A stretch of 64,000 bases of DNA from Flavobacteriales bacterium (GCA_003331305.1 QOQB01000001.1:1-64000); one strand, 5' to 3'; shown: positions 1 through 10,294, counted from the first letter of the stretch. The notes: a model not told the origin generated them from the sequence alone. Program-made: numbers and translations.

Positions 1-2
1 TG

Positions 3-299
3 GATATTGATGGAAATGAAGAAATCTGGAATTTTTTGTCAAAATTTGATAAAAACGGACTCATTAATTCCCTTTCGGTAAATGAGGTTATGGAGACAAT
101 AAAAATATATCCAAATCCATTCGACCAATATTTAAATATTGAAAATATTAAAAATGATCTTTTGCTTTTTGATATTAACGGAAGACAAATTAAAATCAAT
201 ATCAAAAACAATAAAATAAATACAAGTCATTTAAATAAAGGCATTTATTTTTTAATAACAACTGATCAAAAGAAAAACATATATAAACTGATTAAATAA
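3..299 (+). CDS. C-terminal fragment of a secreted protein with T9SS type A sorting domain (5' end outside window; possibly a PHB-depolymerase/esterase-like protein)
   Basis: Frame stays open to the left edge (DIDGNEEIWNFLSKFDKNG...). Tail ...IKIYPNPFDQYLNI...LLLFDINGRQI...LNKGIYFLI..KKNIYKLIK is a typical Por secretion C-terminal domain. The esterase assignment rests only on the DIDGNEEIWNFL stretch. Confidence 0.7.
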   Translation, partial: DIDGNEEIWNFLSKFDKNGLINSLSVNEVMETIKIYPNPFDQYLNIENIKNDLLLFDINGRQIKINIKNNKINTSHLNKGIYFLITTDQKKNIYKLIK

Positions 300-333
300 G
301 TTCAAGATTAATTCTTAAGAATATCAATGACAA

Positions 334-357
334 ATAAAAAAAGCGCCCTAAGGAGCT
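334..357 (-). terminator. Probable intrinsic terminator downstream of carbonic anhydrase
   Basis: Minus strand AGCTCCTTAGGGCGCTTTTTTTATTT: imperfect stem followed by a T-run. Confidence 0.45.
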
Positions 358-379
358 ATTTGTTATGCTCAAATAATTC

Positions 380-1009
380 TTAGAGCCATTTAACTTCTCC
401 GTTTGCAAGCTGATACACACCGCCTTTTATGGCGATGCTTCCTTCTGCTTCAAGTTCTGAGAGTATTGGACTCATGCTGCGAATCTCAGTAATGGTATGT
501 GATACGTTTTCTACAATTGACGCATTTACAAAAACAGTATTTCCACTATCATAGGGGCCCTCTACAGTAGCTTTAACGCTATTGACAGCAGGCTGAATAT
601 TTGAAAGTAGTGCCGTAATATTGCCGAGCTCCACGTCGTCGCACGCTGCCTTTACAGCTCCGCAGCCCTCGTGACCCAAAACAACAATAAGCTTACTCCC
701 TGCTACCTTGCATGCATACTCCATACTTGCAACGATATCGGTATTTACAAAATTTCCAGCAACGCGAGCGACAAATATATCGCCCAAAGCTTGATCAAAA
801 ACTTCCTCTACTACAACGCGAGAGTCAATACATGACAATACTATTGCTTGTGGTGCCTGCCCAGATTCAGAGGCCGCTCGTAAGCTACTATTATCTGTTT
901 GTGTAAGCGAGTCGTTGGTATAGTTTGAATTCCCTTTCTTAAGATTTTCAAGTACTAGTTCTGGTGTGAGTTGTGCTTGAGCATCAGCTGTTAAAATATC
1001 TTTTCTCAT
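380..1009 (-). CDS. Beta-class carbonic anhydrase
   Basis: CIDSRV and GHEGCGAVKAA zinc-ligand motifs; 209 aa. Confidence 0.93.
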   Translation of the reverse strand: MRKDILTADAQAQLTPELVLENLKKGNSNYTNDSLTQTDNSSLRAASESGQAPQAIVLSCIDSRVVVEEVFDQALGDIFVARVAGNFVNTDIVASMEYACKVAGSKLIVVLGHEGCGAVKAACDDVELGNITALLSNIQPAVNSVKATVEGPYDSGNTVFVNASIVENVSHTITEIRSMSPILSELEAEGSIAIKGGVYQLANGEVKWL

Positions 1010-1016
1010 AATTCAA

Positions 1017-2873
1017 TTATTTATTTAATGACTTAATATGTTTTAAAAAATCGGGTAGTTCCTCAAAAATATTTGCCGCTGGAACCAATCTCGGCACGAT
1101 GCCAATGCGCTCCATCATGTAGCGAGGTTGGCTAGGTAGATCAATAAAGTGAACCTCCTTATTTTCTTTCGCTAAATCTACCAACAAATCTTCAAGTGCA
1201 TATAAACCCGATTGGTCAATATATTCCATTCGATCAAAGCGGAACAAAACCGTTTCGGCAGCTGAAGGAATTTCTTTAGCCAGTTTACTGAACCCGTCAG
1301 TAGATCCAAAAAATAGTGGCCCATTGATATGTTTGATTGCAATTTTATCGCTTTTTAATTCAGCAAAAGATGCTTCGTCATCCCAAAGCTTTTCTTTGCT
1401 CCCTGATAAAACTTTTGACCTACTTTCGGTTAAGTCGCCAATCTTTTTCATAAACATCAACGATGCCATTACAAGACCAATACCAACAGCATAAACTAAA
1501 TTCCAAACAGTAGAAAGCAGCATAACAACAAGCATGACAACTACTTCAGAACTTATTCCTAATTTACCTATTTTAATGTCTCTTGGAAGAGACGGAATAG
1601 CGCGTAGCCCTTTATAGTCCATAACGCCAATACCAACTGTAACCAAAATACCGGCAAGTACAGCAGCAGGAATGGTTGATGCAGCATCACTAAACAATAA
1701 TAAAATCATCAACAACACAATTCCGGCAACCATTCCCGAGATACGGGTTTTTCCACCAGAGTTGATATTTACTACCGTACGAATAGTCGCCCCTGCTCCA
1801 GGAATTCCGCCAAACATGGCAGAAATACTGTTTCCTATTCCTTGACCAATAAGTTCTTTGTTAGGTTTATGGCGGGTTTTAGTCATGTTGTCTGCAACCA
1901 CACTTGTTAGTAACGAGTCTATTGCACCTAAAAGCGCTAGCGTAAGTGCCGTGAACACATAAGGAAGTAATTGTCCAACGCTTAGTTCGGTAAATATTTC
2001 CCATTTAGGGAGTGGAAACCCCTGTGGAATTGCCGTTATGGGTCGGTAGTTTGGCACAAAAATAATGGCAACTCCTGTCATGACGACTAACGCAACAAGT
2101 GTACTGGGAACAGCGCTAGTAATGCGTTTAAATCCATAAATGATAAAAATCGTTCCCAGCGCAAGAATAAACTCTATCCAACTAATATTTTGCAATGCGC
2201 TTGGCATAACGCGCAAAGCCCCCAAAACTCCTGAGGCAGATTTTGCGGCCAAGGTTTGTGATTCTTCCAAGATTTGCGAATCAGTAATGGCTTCTCCTCT
2301 TGAAACCGTTTCTGAGAAATCTTCTAAAACCAGAAGATCTTCACCTGCTTCTTCGTCCAAAATATTCCCCAAGATAACGGCTTCGGCTTGAGGTTTAAAG
2401 GTTTCAACATACGCAGTATCTTCTTTGGCATAGTACCCCAAAACAGGTAAAACTTGCGTGATTAATATAATCAGACCAATAGCCGTCATAAAGCCAGAGA
2501 CCACTGGATAAGGAATATAGCGAATGTATTTTCCTAATTTAAGAAACCCTAATCCTACTTGCATTAAACCTGCAAGCATAAATACTGCTAAAATAATGGG
2601 AAGTGCCTTTTCAACACTACCATCATTGGATGCAATTAGCGTGCTGATTATAACCATACTAACTGCTGTCATAGGGGCAGTAGGCCCAGAAATTTGTGTG
2701 TTAGTACCCCCTAGAAGGGCAGCAAAGAAACTTAAAAATATAGCGCCGTATAAACCAGCTGTGGGTCCCAATCCGGAGGAAACACCAAATGCTAAGGCCA
2801 AAGGAAGCGCAACGATACCAGCGGTTAGCCCACCGAAAATATCGCCCTTAATGTGAATGAATGCTTTTTTCAT
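1017..2873 (-). CDS. SulP family inorganic anion transporter (possible bicarbonate/sulfate) with C-terminal STAS domain
   Basis: Multi-TM N-terminus (GDIFGGLTAGIVALPLALAFGVSSGLGPTAGLYGAI), GGIPGAGATIRTVVNI motif, STAS-like tail (VLFRFDRMEYIDQSGLYALEDLL). 7 bp upstream of the carbonic anhydrase on the same strand. Confidence 0.93.
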   Translation of the reverse strand: MKKAFIHIKGDIFGGLTAGIVALPLALAFGVSSGLGPTAGLYGAIFLSFFAALLGGTNTQISGPTAPMTAVSMVIISTLIASNDGSVEKALPIILAVFMLAGLMQVGLGFLKLGKYIRYIPYPVVSGFMTAIGLIILITQVLPVLGYYAKEDTAYVETFKPQAEAVILGNILDEEAGEDLLVLEDFSETVSRGEAITDSQILEESQTLAAKSASGVLGALRVMPSALQNISWIEFILALGTIFIIYGFKRITSAVPSTLVALVVMTGVAIIFVPNYRPITAIPQGFPLPKWEIFTELSVGQLLPYVFTALTLALLGAIDSLLTSVVADNMTKTRHKPNKELIGQGIGNSISAMFGGIPGAGATIRTVVNINSGGKTRISGMVAGIVLLMILLLFSDAASTIPAAVLAGILVTVGIGVMDYKGLRAIPSLPRDIKIGKLGISSEVVVMLVVMLLSTVWNLVYAVGIGLVMASLMFMKKIGDLTESRSKVLSGSKEKLWDDEASFAELKSDKIAIKHINGPLFFGSTDGFSKLAKEIPSAAETVLFRFDRMEYIDQSGLYALEDLLVDLAKENKEVHFIDLPSQPRYMMERIGIVPRLVPAANIFEELPDFLKHIKSLNK

Positions 2874-2923
2874 TATTTGTATTTAGTAAATGTGAAATTT
2901 GAAAGTTGGGGAGTCGAAAGTAC

Positions 2924-3253
2924 TTACGCTTCTTCAGGGGGAGGGGAGTCCAGCGTATTTGTAACTTCAAAAAAAACGCTTTCATTGTAAAGTGTGCTCA
3001 AATTTTCATCAGAAAAAAATGCAAATTTGGGAAAATCAGTGATTAAAAACTTACTCTCCTCCAAAAAATCTGATGCATTTTTACCCTCTTTAGGTTTAGG
3101 CTCTTCACTCTCTTGTGATAATACATAAGCCTCGTGAGTTGAAAAGTCAAGTGCAGCAACAGCAATAGTAGAAAGCTGTGACATCAACACAATAAACAAC
3201 AAAGACTTAATTGTCTTTTGTGTAAAAAATAAAAAATGATGCTGTTGAATCAC
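2924..3253 (-). CDS. Small hypothetical protein with N-terminal hydrophobic/signal-like segment
   Basis: 109 aa ORF, hydrophobic N-terminus (SLLFIVLMSQLSTIAVAA) then an acidic region, co-directional with SulP. Start appears to be GTG; a later start is possible. Confidence 0.5.
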   Translation of the reverse strand: MIQQHHFLFFTQKTIKSLLFIVLMSQLSTIAVAALDFSTHEAYVLSQESEEPKPKEGKNASDFLEESKFLITDFPKFAFFSDENLSTLYNESVFFEVTNTLDSPPPEEA

Positions 3254-3378
3254 AGAGCTATATTCTTTTTAAAGCATTTCAAAAATACACTTTTATTTGA
3301 ATTTCAAATTATAAATGCATGTTAAAATATCCTAAAAATGTTACGGTCAAGACATTACCAAAATCTACGAAAATTATT

Positions 3379-6300
3379 TTACTTCTTAATAATTTTTAAG
3401 ATTTGGTATTTAGCATTTGAAACAGCAATAACTTTTGCAAAATAGATACCGCTTTGATGACTAGAAAAGTCAATGTTTTCATCAAAGCTTGTCATAACTT
3501 TTTTACCTGAAACATCATAAATCTCAACATAAACCTCCTCTTCTGAAGTAACAGTAAACTTTCCAGAAGTTGGGTTTGGATACATCACAACAGGAAAATC
3601 AGGATTTGCCGTATCAAAGCTCAAAGTACAACTTGTACCTACTTCGTATTGAAAATATTTGGTAACCGAAAGCCCTCCCGCATAAGCAAATTTTACGGCA
3701 TAACTTATCTCTTCTCCTTGCGTAAAACCACCCAAAGTTTTGGTAAACACATTTTTGCCCTGAGCATCCATTTGCGTCTCGCCAAATGGAGACTGCTTAA
3801 ACAAAAACACTACAACTCCAGACTTATCAGTATCTAAAAGCTCGGAAGTAAATTTTACACTGCTACCAATAGTTTCAAAAGTAATGTTATAGCCCGTCGA
3901 AAATGGATTTCCATCAATGTGAACATCAGATCTAAAGTTACAATAATAACGTTGATTTACGGTTATTGAAATAGGTGATGAGGTGGCAGTACCAGCATCA
4001 TTATCTATTGCTTTGGCTGTTATACTGTAAGAATCCACCGCGGGATTACTCCAAGAAAATGTATACGGCTGAGTACTATCCTCACCTAATTTTGTGTTAC
4101 CTTGATAAAATTCAACTTTTGCAATCGTTCCATCAAAATCTGAAGCAGAAGCAGTAATCTCAACAGTATCGCCCAAAACAAATACATCGCCATCATCAGG
4201 AGAGGTTATGGATACACTTGGCAATCCATTACTGCCATTTTGCACATTAACATAAACCGCATCCTTGACGGTAGTATTAGAAGCTGTAAGGAACAGTTCA
4301 AATTTATAAATCCCTGACACCAAATTTGAAACTGTGGTGGTAAGTGATTGACTGTCTGCAAAACTCACTGTCGAAGGCCCAAAAATTTGTGTCCATTTAG
4401 ATATTGTGTTATCCACATCAGGAATGCTACTTTGTGTTGCGTCAAGCGTTGTCGTAGTGGCTGGAATTACAACCGTAATATTTCCTCCAGCTTCGGCAAT
4501 AAGCGGCGTGTAATCTAAGCCTGAAGTTCGTGTGAAAACCATATCACCTAAATTGAATCCACCCTTTGCAACATCAACTCTTAATATATGTTCTCCTTGA
4601 ATCAAAGGAATTCCATTGACCGATTTGGTTGCCCATGCATCCCATTTACCTGTTGAAGAAACTGTAATGTTGGATGCAACTTGTTGACCGTCTAATTCAA
4701 GGTTAAATGGCCCACCAGAATTATTCTCCGTTGCATAACGAAAATCCATTTTATAGTAGCCCGATTGCGTGACATCAATAGTGTATTCTAGCCACTCCCC
4801 TGCCTCAATCCAACCAACTGTTTCACCCTCGACGTCGGATACCGCATCTACATATTCATCAGTCCTAAAATCACCATTTTCAGCTCCTGAATTTCCTACA
4901 GTTGAATCAAAATAAGAAATATCTTGTCCTTTACCTCCTTCAAAATAATCGTAGTTTCCCGCTTGAATTGTACCCGGAATTTGAAAAGGTTGATTTAAAT
5001 AGGGTTTTTGTTCTCCCACAACAACTTGTACAGAGTTAGTCGTAACAAATCCTGAGCTGTTATGCACTTTGGCATAAAAATTATGAATGCCTGATGTAAG
5101 GTTTTCAGCAGTTGCCATATATGGGGCCGTGTTGTCAGTCGCTACCAGTCCGCTGTCATTAAAAAACTCAACCTTGGTGATTCCAATCCCTGTAGCTTCG
5201 GTGGTCAAATCTACACTACCTCCTACATATGCCTGATTAAAGCTTGTACTTATTGTACCCGACAAATCAACATCTCTGTTGGTTTTCATGGTATTGGCAG
5301 GGACATTTAATGAAAATCCGTCAGAAAAATCCACGGTTATGTCAGTGTCAGAATAATTTTGTGCTACATAGGTGGTTTCTCCATTCTGATCAAATGCAGC
5401 AGCAATAGGGTGGTTTGCCGTAATATTTGTCTTGACCGTTCCCAAGGCCTTCATATTATGTATCCAGTAATACGTATGGGCATCTGAAATACCAAATTTT
5501 AAGCCTCTGTCAGGGTTGGAGTCATAAAGTTCAATGGCCTTATCTGGGTCGATAAAAGCAGCGTAGCACCAATAGACATCATGCCATAAATTTGCATTTA
5601 CCTCGTTGGACAAAATTCCTGTATTCTGTTGCATTTCATTCCATAATTTTTGCACATAGGTCGTGTTGTGTCCCAAATACAATGAACCCCCATGTATAGG
5701 GTACATCTCTATTCCATAAGCAGCAGCGATATCTGCTGTCCAAAAGGTGCCGCTGTCGTATGAATTTCCCCATACTCTAGAAGCAATGCTGTATGAATAG
5801 GTGTTTGAAAAAATACGTTCATTAACATCAAACCAATACTCTTCAACCGCAGTTTGTTCAGTGGTATATAAATAAATACCCAAATCCCGAATCGCGTCGT
5901 TTCCCGTAACAGAACCCCAATGGATCAAAGAAGAGTTAAATTGCATACTTTCTGAAGTAGATTCTTGGTCATTACCCTGCGGAAAAGTTGCAAATCCATT
6001 TGCCCAAGCATGTCCTGCATAAGGACTAAAATTCCGTAAAAACGGAAATTTGTCATCTGTTCGGCTTGATGAGGCAGCATCCCGTACAAGCATATTAATC
6101 ATATCTCCCCATTGATTTGCCCAGCCAGGTTCAAATTGTTCAACAAATGCTGCCGCATGAATAAAATAACCCCAATGAAAATGGTGGTCGTTAATGTTAG
6201 AGTCTTGTCCGTGACCACCTGGATATCCGATGAGAGTAGACCATGCATTGTTATAATAAAATAAAAAAGCAACCTCACCAGACTCATAGCTGAGCCAATC

Positions 6301-7500
6301 TTCCAGTCGTTCTTTTACCGTGGCAATCATTTTGTCTCTTGCCTCAGTGTCGCCAATTTTGTGGGCTATCCGTGCTGTTTGTACCAAACGATTCATCATT
6401 TGCCCTTCATTATATGAGTCAGTCCACGTTGCCAATGCATCATTTTCTAACAAGTTTACCTTACTGCCCATGTCAGAGGGATTGAATGAATCGCTATAAT
6501 TAGCCAAATACGGAAGGGTAGGCAAAATACCATAAAATGCATTTTCAGTAGCAAATGCATTCCCATCTAACATTTTCAAATCTCCGCGAATAGAACTATA
6601 CGTTTCACGGTTTGGTGAAGGTGAATCTGCGGCCAAATGCGACCACTGATGCGGTAGAAGTCCTTGTAACACTGTGTTGTATGTTCCCTCTTTAACGTCA
6701 GGGGTTATTTCAAAATCGGTGCGTAGAACACTCGTATTTTCGTTGAAATTCCAATTTACAGTAGTATTGGAAGGAAATACATAAGCAAACTTTTTGTAGG
6801 TGTTGGCTATTTGCAAAGCGTTGGTATTACTTTGTGGAAGCATGACAACAGACCAATAGTCTTTTCCGTTAAGAGTCGATGTATACACCGCTCCATTTTG
6901 CGTCCACGAACTACCTGTAGGCGCATATATGGCATAATCAACTCCATCTTGAGCGTTTTCTATCAAAATCATTTCTCCGTGAAGCGTTGCCGTGCCTGCT
7001 TTCACCTCTACGGAAGCAACATCTGAACTTCCCTTTTTCAAATAAATAAAGGGCATACCAATACCACTTGTGGCCGATAAATAGCGCCCATTTGCAGACC
7101 ATTCCATACTTACCGTCCAATCAGAATGATTAGAAACAGTCGCTCTAGAGCTGTTAAGGTTTTGAACACCAACATTTATCGTTTGTCTATCTCCAACAAC
7201 CCCAAAAGGAATATAGGTAATCCCCAAACCAGCTGTAGTCGTTCGCATAGTAAACGGGTAGTTAAAGAGATTACTCACATGGTCGTCCCTGAGAAGAAGT
7301 GACCACCAATCGTTTGTTGGGATGGGCTTGCTTTGCGCAACACCAGAAAGCTGAGGAGATCCACCCGGGTATTCATTCCTTCCTGCTGAATCAGACCCAG
7401 GAAATGTATTGGTATAACTACCACTGCCAACGGGGATTATTTGAGCATAGGTACTGCATGAAAATAAAACAAAAAGTGTGAATTTGAAAAAATTTGTCAA
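3379..7500 (-). CDS. Secreted glycoside hydrolase family 81 endo-1,3-beta-glucanase with Ig-like, CBM6, PKD-like modules and T9SS sorting domain
   Basis: Signal peptide; GH81-like segments (PIPTNDWWSLLL, NDHHFHWGYFIHAAA, GNDQESTSESMQ); CBM6-like region (EYTIDVTQSGYYKMDFRYATE...FNLGDMVF); PKD/Ig repeats; C-terminal MYPNPTSGKFTV...GIYFAKV..KIIKK. Confidence 0.9.
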   Translation of the reverse strand: MTNFFKFTLFVLFSCSTYAQIIPVGSGSYTNTFPGSDSAGRNEYPGGSPQLSGVAQSKPIPTNDWWSLLLRDDHVSNLFNYPFTMRTTTAGLGITYIPFGVVGDRQTINVGVQNLNSSRATVSNHSDWTVSMEWSANGRYLSATSGIGMPFIYLKKGSSDVASVEVKAGTATLHGEMILIENAQDGVDYAIYAPTGSSWTQNGAVYTSTLNGKDYWSVVMLPQSNTNALQIANTYKKFAYVFPSNTTVNWNFNENTSVLRTDFEITPDVKEGTYNTVLQGLLPHQWSHLAADSPSPNRETYSSIRGDLKMLDGNAFATENAFYGILPTLPYLANYSDSFNPSDMGSKVNLLENDALATWTDSYNEGQMMNRLVQTARIAHKIGDTEARDKMIATVKERLEDWLSYESGEVAFLFYYNNAWSTLIGYPGGHGQDSNINDHHFHWGYFIHAAAFVEQFEPGWANQWGDMINMLVRDAASSSRTDDKFPFLRNFSPYAGHAWANGFATFPQGNDQESTSESMQFNSSLIHWGSVTGNDAIRDLGIYLYTTEQTAVEEYWFDVNERIFSNTYSYSIASRVWGNSYDSGTFWTADIAAAYGIEMYPIHGGSLYLGHNTTYVQKLWNEMQQNTGILSNEVNANLWHDVYWCYAAFIDPDKAIELYDSNPDRGLKFGISDAHTYYWIHNMKALGTVKTNITANHPIAAAFDQNGETTYVAQNYSDTDITVDFSDGFSLNVPANTMKTNRDVDLSGTISTSFNQAYVGGSVDLTTEATGIGITKVEFFNDSGLVATDNTAPYMATAENLTSGIHNFYAKVHNSSGFVTTNSVQVVVGEQKPYLNQPFQIPGTIQAGNYDYFEGGKGQDISYFDSTVGNSGAENGDFRTDEYVDAVSDVEGETVGWIEAGEWLEYTIDVTQSGYYKMDFRYATENNSGGPFNLELDGQQVASNITVSSTGKWDAWATKSVNGIPLIQGEHILRVDVAKGGFNLGDMVFTRTSGLDYTPLIAEAGGNITVVIPATTTTLDATQSSIPDVDNTISKWTQIFGPSTVSFADSQSLTTTVSNLVSGIYKFELFLTASNTTVKDAVYVNVQNGSNGLPSVSITSPDDGDVFVLGDTVEITASASDFDGTIAKVEFYQGNTKLGEDSTQPYTFSWSNPAVDSYSITAKAIDNDAGTATSSPISITVNQRYYCNFRSDVHIDGNPFSTGYNITFETIGSSVKFTSELLDTDKSGVVVFLFKQSPFGETQMDAQGKNVFTKTLGGFTQGEEISYAVKFAYAGGLSVTKYFQYEVGTSCTLSFDTANPDFPVVMYPNPTSGKFTVTSEEEVYVEIYDVSGKKVMTSFDENIDFSSHQSGIYFAKVIAVSNAKYQILKIIKK

Positions 7501-7551
7501 GATGTTATTATTAAAAATTAAAATCGCATAAAATTATGTCAATATTATTAC

Positions 7552-7582
7552 CAAATCTAAAATTAAAAACCATACATTTCAA
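7552..7582 (-). promoter_or_regulatory. Putative promoter of the GH81 gene
   Basis: Minus-strand TTG (7580-7582), 20-nt spacer, TAGATTTG (7552-7559), matching the Bacteroidetes -33/-7 consensus. Confidence 0.5.
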
Positions 7583-7812
7583 CTACATATACAAAACGTA
7601 TATGTTACGTCGGATAAAAACAGTAGACATACTTAATCTACATAAAAGGTCTAAGAAGTAAAACGAAATATCGAAGCTTCTTTTAATGTTTTATATGTAT
7701 GAAACTAAAGCTTTAATGTTCGTTTTTTTAATTTAAATAAATGTTAGTGAATGGTTAACCTAAAACGGGTTATTTAAACAATTATTAGCAAAAACCCCAA
7801 TATCTTTGACAA

Positions 7813-8091
7813 ATGACAATACATGACAGATTACGTCAAATTATTGCTGACAAAAAAATATCCATTTCTAAGTTCGAACGCACCATTGGTGTAGGGCAAA
7901 ATTCAGTTTCTTCATGTCTTAGGCGTGAATCAAGTGTAAACCACGAAGTGCTGCTTGGAGTCAAAGTAAATTTTCCTGAATACAGCTTGGATTGGATTAT
8001 AACTGGCAAAAAGTCAGAAAATGAAGAACTTGTAACTCTAATTAAGAATAATTTACGTGAATTGGAAAAAGAGGTTAATAAAATCACCTAA
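7813..8091 (+). CDS. Small helix-turn-helix (XRE/CI-like) DNA-binding protein
   Basis: MTIHDRLRQIIADKKISISKFERTIGVGQNSVSSCLRRESSVNHEVLLGVKVNFPEYSLDWIITG resembles phage-repressor-type HTH N-termini common in Bacteroidetes. Confidence 0.75.
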   Translation: MTIHDRLRQIIADKKISISKFERTIGVGQNSVSSCLRRESSVNHEVLLGVKVNFPEYSLDWIITGKKSENEELVTLIKNNLRELEKEVNKIT

Positions 8092-9454
8092 TGAATAACG
8101 ATGCGTCAATCGTATCAATACTAATTTTTTCAGTCGCTCCGTCAACCATATTTTTTAGGGATATTACTTTTTTCTTCTGTTCTTCTTCTCCATAAAACAA
8201 TGCCCATGGGGCATTCGACTGATTCGCAAACTGCATTTGTTTTTTTAGTTTATGAGTGGTAGGATACGTAAATACGCGAACCCCCTTTGCACGCCACCCT
8301 ATGATGTGTGGCATCAATTCTTGCATAAATTCATCACCAAAATGCAGCACAACAACGTCTACCGCTTGCTGTAATGTTTTTGGATACAAATCCAATTCCT
8401 CCAAAACCATACAAAGACGGTCTAAGCCAAAAGAAATACCAAGCCCGTGCATATCTTTAAGACCAAAAAGTGCTGTGAGATCGTCATAGCGACCACCTGC
8501 TCCAATAGAGCCTAGAGCAACCTTTTGGGGAGGTGCTACCTCATAAATAATTCCTGTATAATAATTAAGTCCGCGCGCAAGCGTCAAATCAAAAGCCAAG
8601 TTACTCGCGTTTAAGGGGGAAACAAATCGTAATACATGACGCAAATGTGCAATTCCTTCAACAGCCAAAGGTTGATCTGAAAGCAACGATTCGAGCGTAT
8701 CTAGTTGTTTTTCTATAGGTCCCGAAAGCGCTATCAAGGGAGTAAGCTTTGCAAGTGCATCTTCACCAAAGCCTTTTTGTTTCAATTCGTCAAAAACACC
8801 AGCTGCGCCAATTTTATCTAACTTATCTAATGCCACAGTAAAATCTGTGATGCGATCTGGTGCGCCCAAATACGTTGCAATACCAGACAAAATACACCTG
8901 TGGTTGATACGAATCGTAGCGTCTTTTAAATCAAGTGAGTGGAAAACAGCATCAAATAATTGAATACATTCAGCCTCTAAAATCGGACTCACAGCGCCCA
9001 CAACATCCGCATCGCATTGGGTGAATTCCTGAAAACGCCCACGTTGCGGTCTATCAGCACGCCAAACCGATTGCACTTGATACCTTTTAAACGGAAAGTT
9101 AAGTTCGTTTTGATGTTGCACCACAAAGCGTGCAAAGGGTACGGTCAAATCGTAACGCAATGCCTTTTCAGAAATGGACTGCGTAAAAAGTCCCAGCTTA
9201 TTTTCTGCTAATGCAGCTACATCTGCTTTTTTTACCTTCTCGCCAGAATTCAACACATGGAACATCAGTCGATCGCCTTCTTCGCCATACTTCCCTAGCA
9301 GAGAAGCCGACTTTTCCATCGATGGCGTTTCGATTGGCAGAAAACCATAGCGTTCAAATTGGGTTTTGATGGTATTGATAACGTATGACCGGCGCGCTAC
9401 ATCAGCGGGTAGAAAGTCGCGGGTGCCTTTTGGAATACTCGGTTTTTGTGCCAT
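8084..9454 (-). CDS. hisS: Histidyl-tRNA synthetase
   Basis: Class II aaRS motifs (PKGTRDFLP, QVQSVWRADRPQRGRFQEFTQCDADVVG, LARGLNYYTGIIYEV). Confidence 0.97.
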   Translation of the reverse strand: MAQKPSIPKGTRDFLPADVARRSYVINTIKTQFERYGFLPIETPSMEKSASLLGKYGEEGDRLMFHVLNSGEKVKKADVAALAENKLGLFTQSISEKALRYDLTVPFARFVVQHQNELNFPFKRYQVQSVWRADRPQRGRFQEFTQCDADVVGAVSPILEAECIQLFDAVFHSLDLKDATIRINHRCILSGIATYLGAPDRITDFTVALDKLDKIGAAGVFDELKQKGFGEDALAKLTPLIALSGPIEKQLDTLESLLSDQPLAVEGIAHLRHVLRFVSPLNASNLAFDLTLARGLNYYTGIIYEVAPPQKVALGSIGAGGRYDDLTALFGLKDMHGLGISFGLDRLCMVLEELDLYPKTLQQAVDVVVLHFGDEFMQELMPHIIGWRAKGVRVFTYPTTHKLKKQMQFANQSNAPWALFYGEEEQKKKVISLKNMVDGATEKISIDTIDASLFIR

Positions 9455-9486
9455 GGCAACAATTTATACAAATATCTGGTTTTAAC

Positions 9487-9513
9487 GAAAAAAAGCCGCA
9501 AAAAGCGGCTTTA
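9487..9513 (-). terminator. Intrinsic terminator downstream of rplI
   Basis: Minus strand AAGCCGCTTTTTGCGGCTTTTTTTT: GC stem plus T-run. Confidence 0.85.
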
Positions 9514-9533
9514 TATTTTGAAAAAAAGGTGGT

Positions 9534-9992
9534 TTATGCCTTTTCTTTAGCCTTAGTCACTTCAAATGCTACATCCGCAAATACCTCACGATGCAAACGA
9601 ACTGACGCCGTATGTTTCCCTAAGGTCTTAACAGATCCTCCTGGTAATTTGATAGCTTTTCGCTCAATAGACTGACCCGCTTTAGAAAGTGCTGCTTCTA
9701 AATCTATAGTTCCAACAGAACCAAATAGTTTGTTACCAGCACCTGCTTTTGCTTCAATTTTAAGTTCCAATTTGGCCAAATCTTTAGCTTTCTTTTGAGC
9801 ATCTTCAATAAGCTTTTGCTCTTTAAAGGCACGTTGCTTCAGATTTTCGGCCAGCACTTTTTTCGCAGAAGATGTGGCCAAAATTGCTAAACCCTGTGGA
9901 ATCAAAAAATTACGTCCGTGGCCATTTTTTACTGTTACGATATCGTCTTTGAACCCTAGGTTCTCAACGTCTTGTTTTAAAATAAGTTCCAT
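9534..9992 (-). CDS. rplI: 50S ribosomal protein L9
   Basis: MELILKQDVENLGFKDDIVTVKNGHGRNFLIPQGLA; S6-S18-L9 gene order. Confidence 0.97.
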   Translation of the reverse strand: MELILKQDVENLGFKDDIVTVKNGHGRNFLIPQGLAILATSSAKKVLAENLKQRAFKEQKLIEDAQKKAKDLAKLELKIEAKAGAGNKLFGSVGTIDLEAALSKAGQSIERKAIKLPGGSVKTLGKHTASVRLHREVFADVAFEVTKAKEKA

Positions 9993-9997
9993 GGTAA

Positions 9998-10291
9998 TTA
10001 TTTTAGCATATCAGCAACATAAGGCATTAGCGCCAAGTGACGCGCACGCTTAATCGAAACCGATAATTTACGTTGGTATTTAAGAGATGTTCCGGTTAAA
10101 CGACGTGGTAAAATTTTACCTTGCTCGTTAACAAACTTTAACAAATAATCTGCGTCTTTGTAGTCGATATACTTGATACCAGCCTTTTTGAATCGGCAGT
10201 ATTTTTTGGCTTTAGAAGTTTCAATATCTAACGGAGTTAAATACCTAATTTCGCCTTGTTTTCCGCCTTTACTTTCTTGTTCAATAGACAT
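9998..10291 (-). CDS. rpsR: 30S ribosomal protein S18
   Basis: [48 protein letters not shown]. Confidence 0.97.
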   Translation of the reverse strand: MSIEQESKGGKQGEIRYLTPLDIETSKAKKYCRFKKAGIKYIDYKDADYLLKFVNEQGKILPRRLTGTSLKYQRKLSVSIKRARHLALMPYVADMLK

Positions 10292-10294
10292 AAT

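Noticed and set aside
7741-7780. GGTTAACC / TAACC-N7-GGTTA repeat as operator of the HTH gene
   Set aside because: Arms of only 5 nt in AT-rich DNA; could be chance, with no flanking copies to support it.
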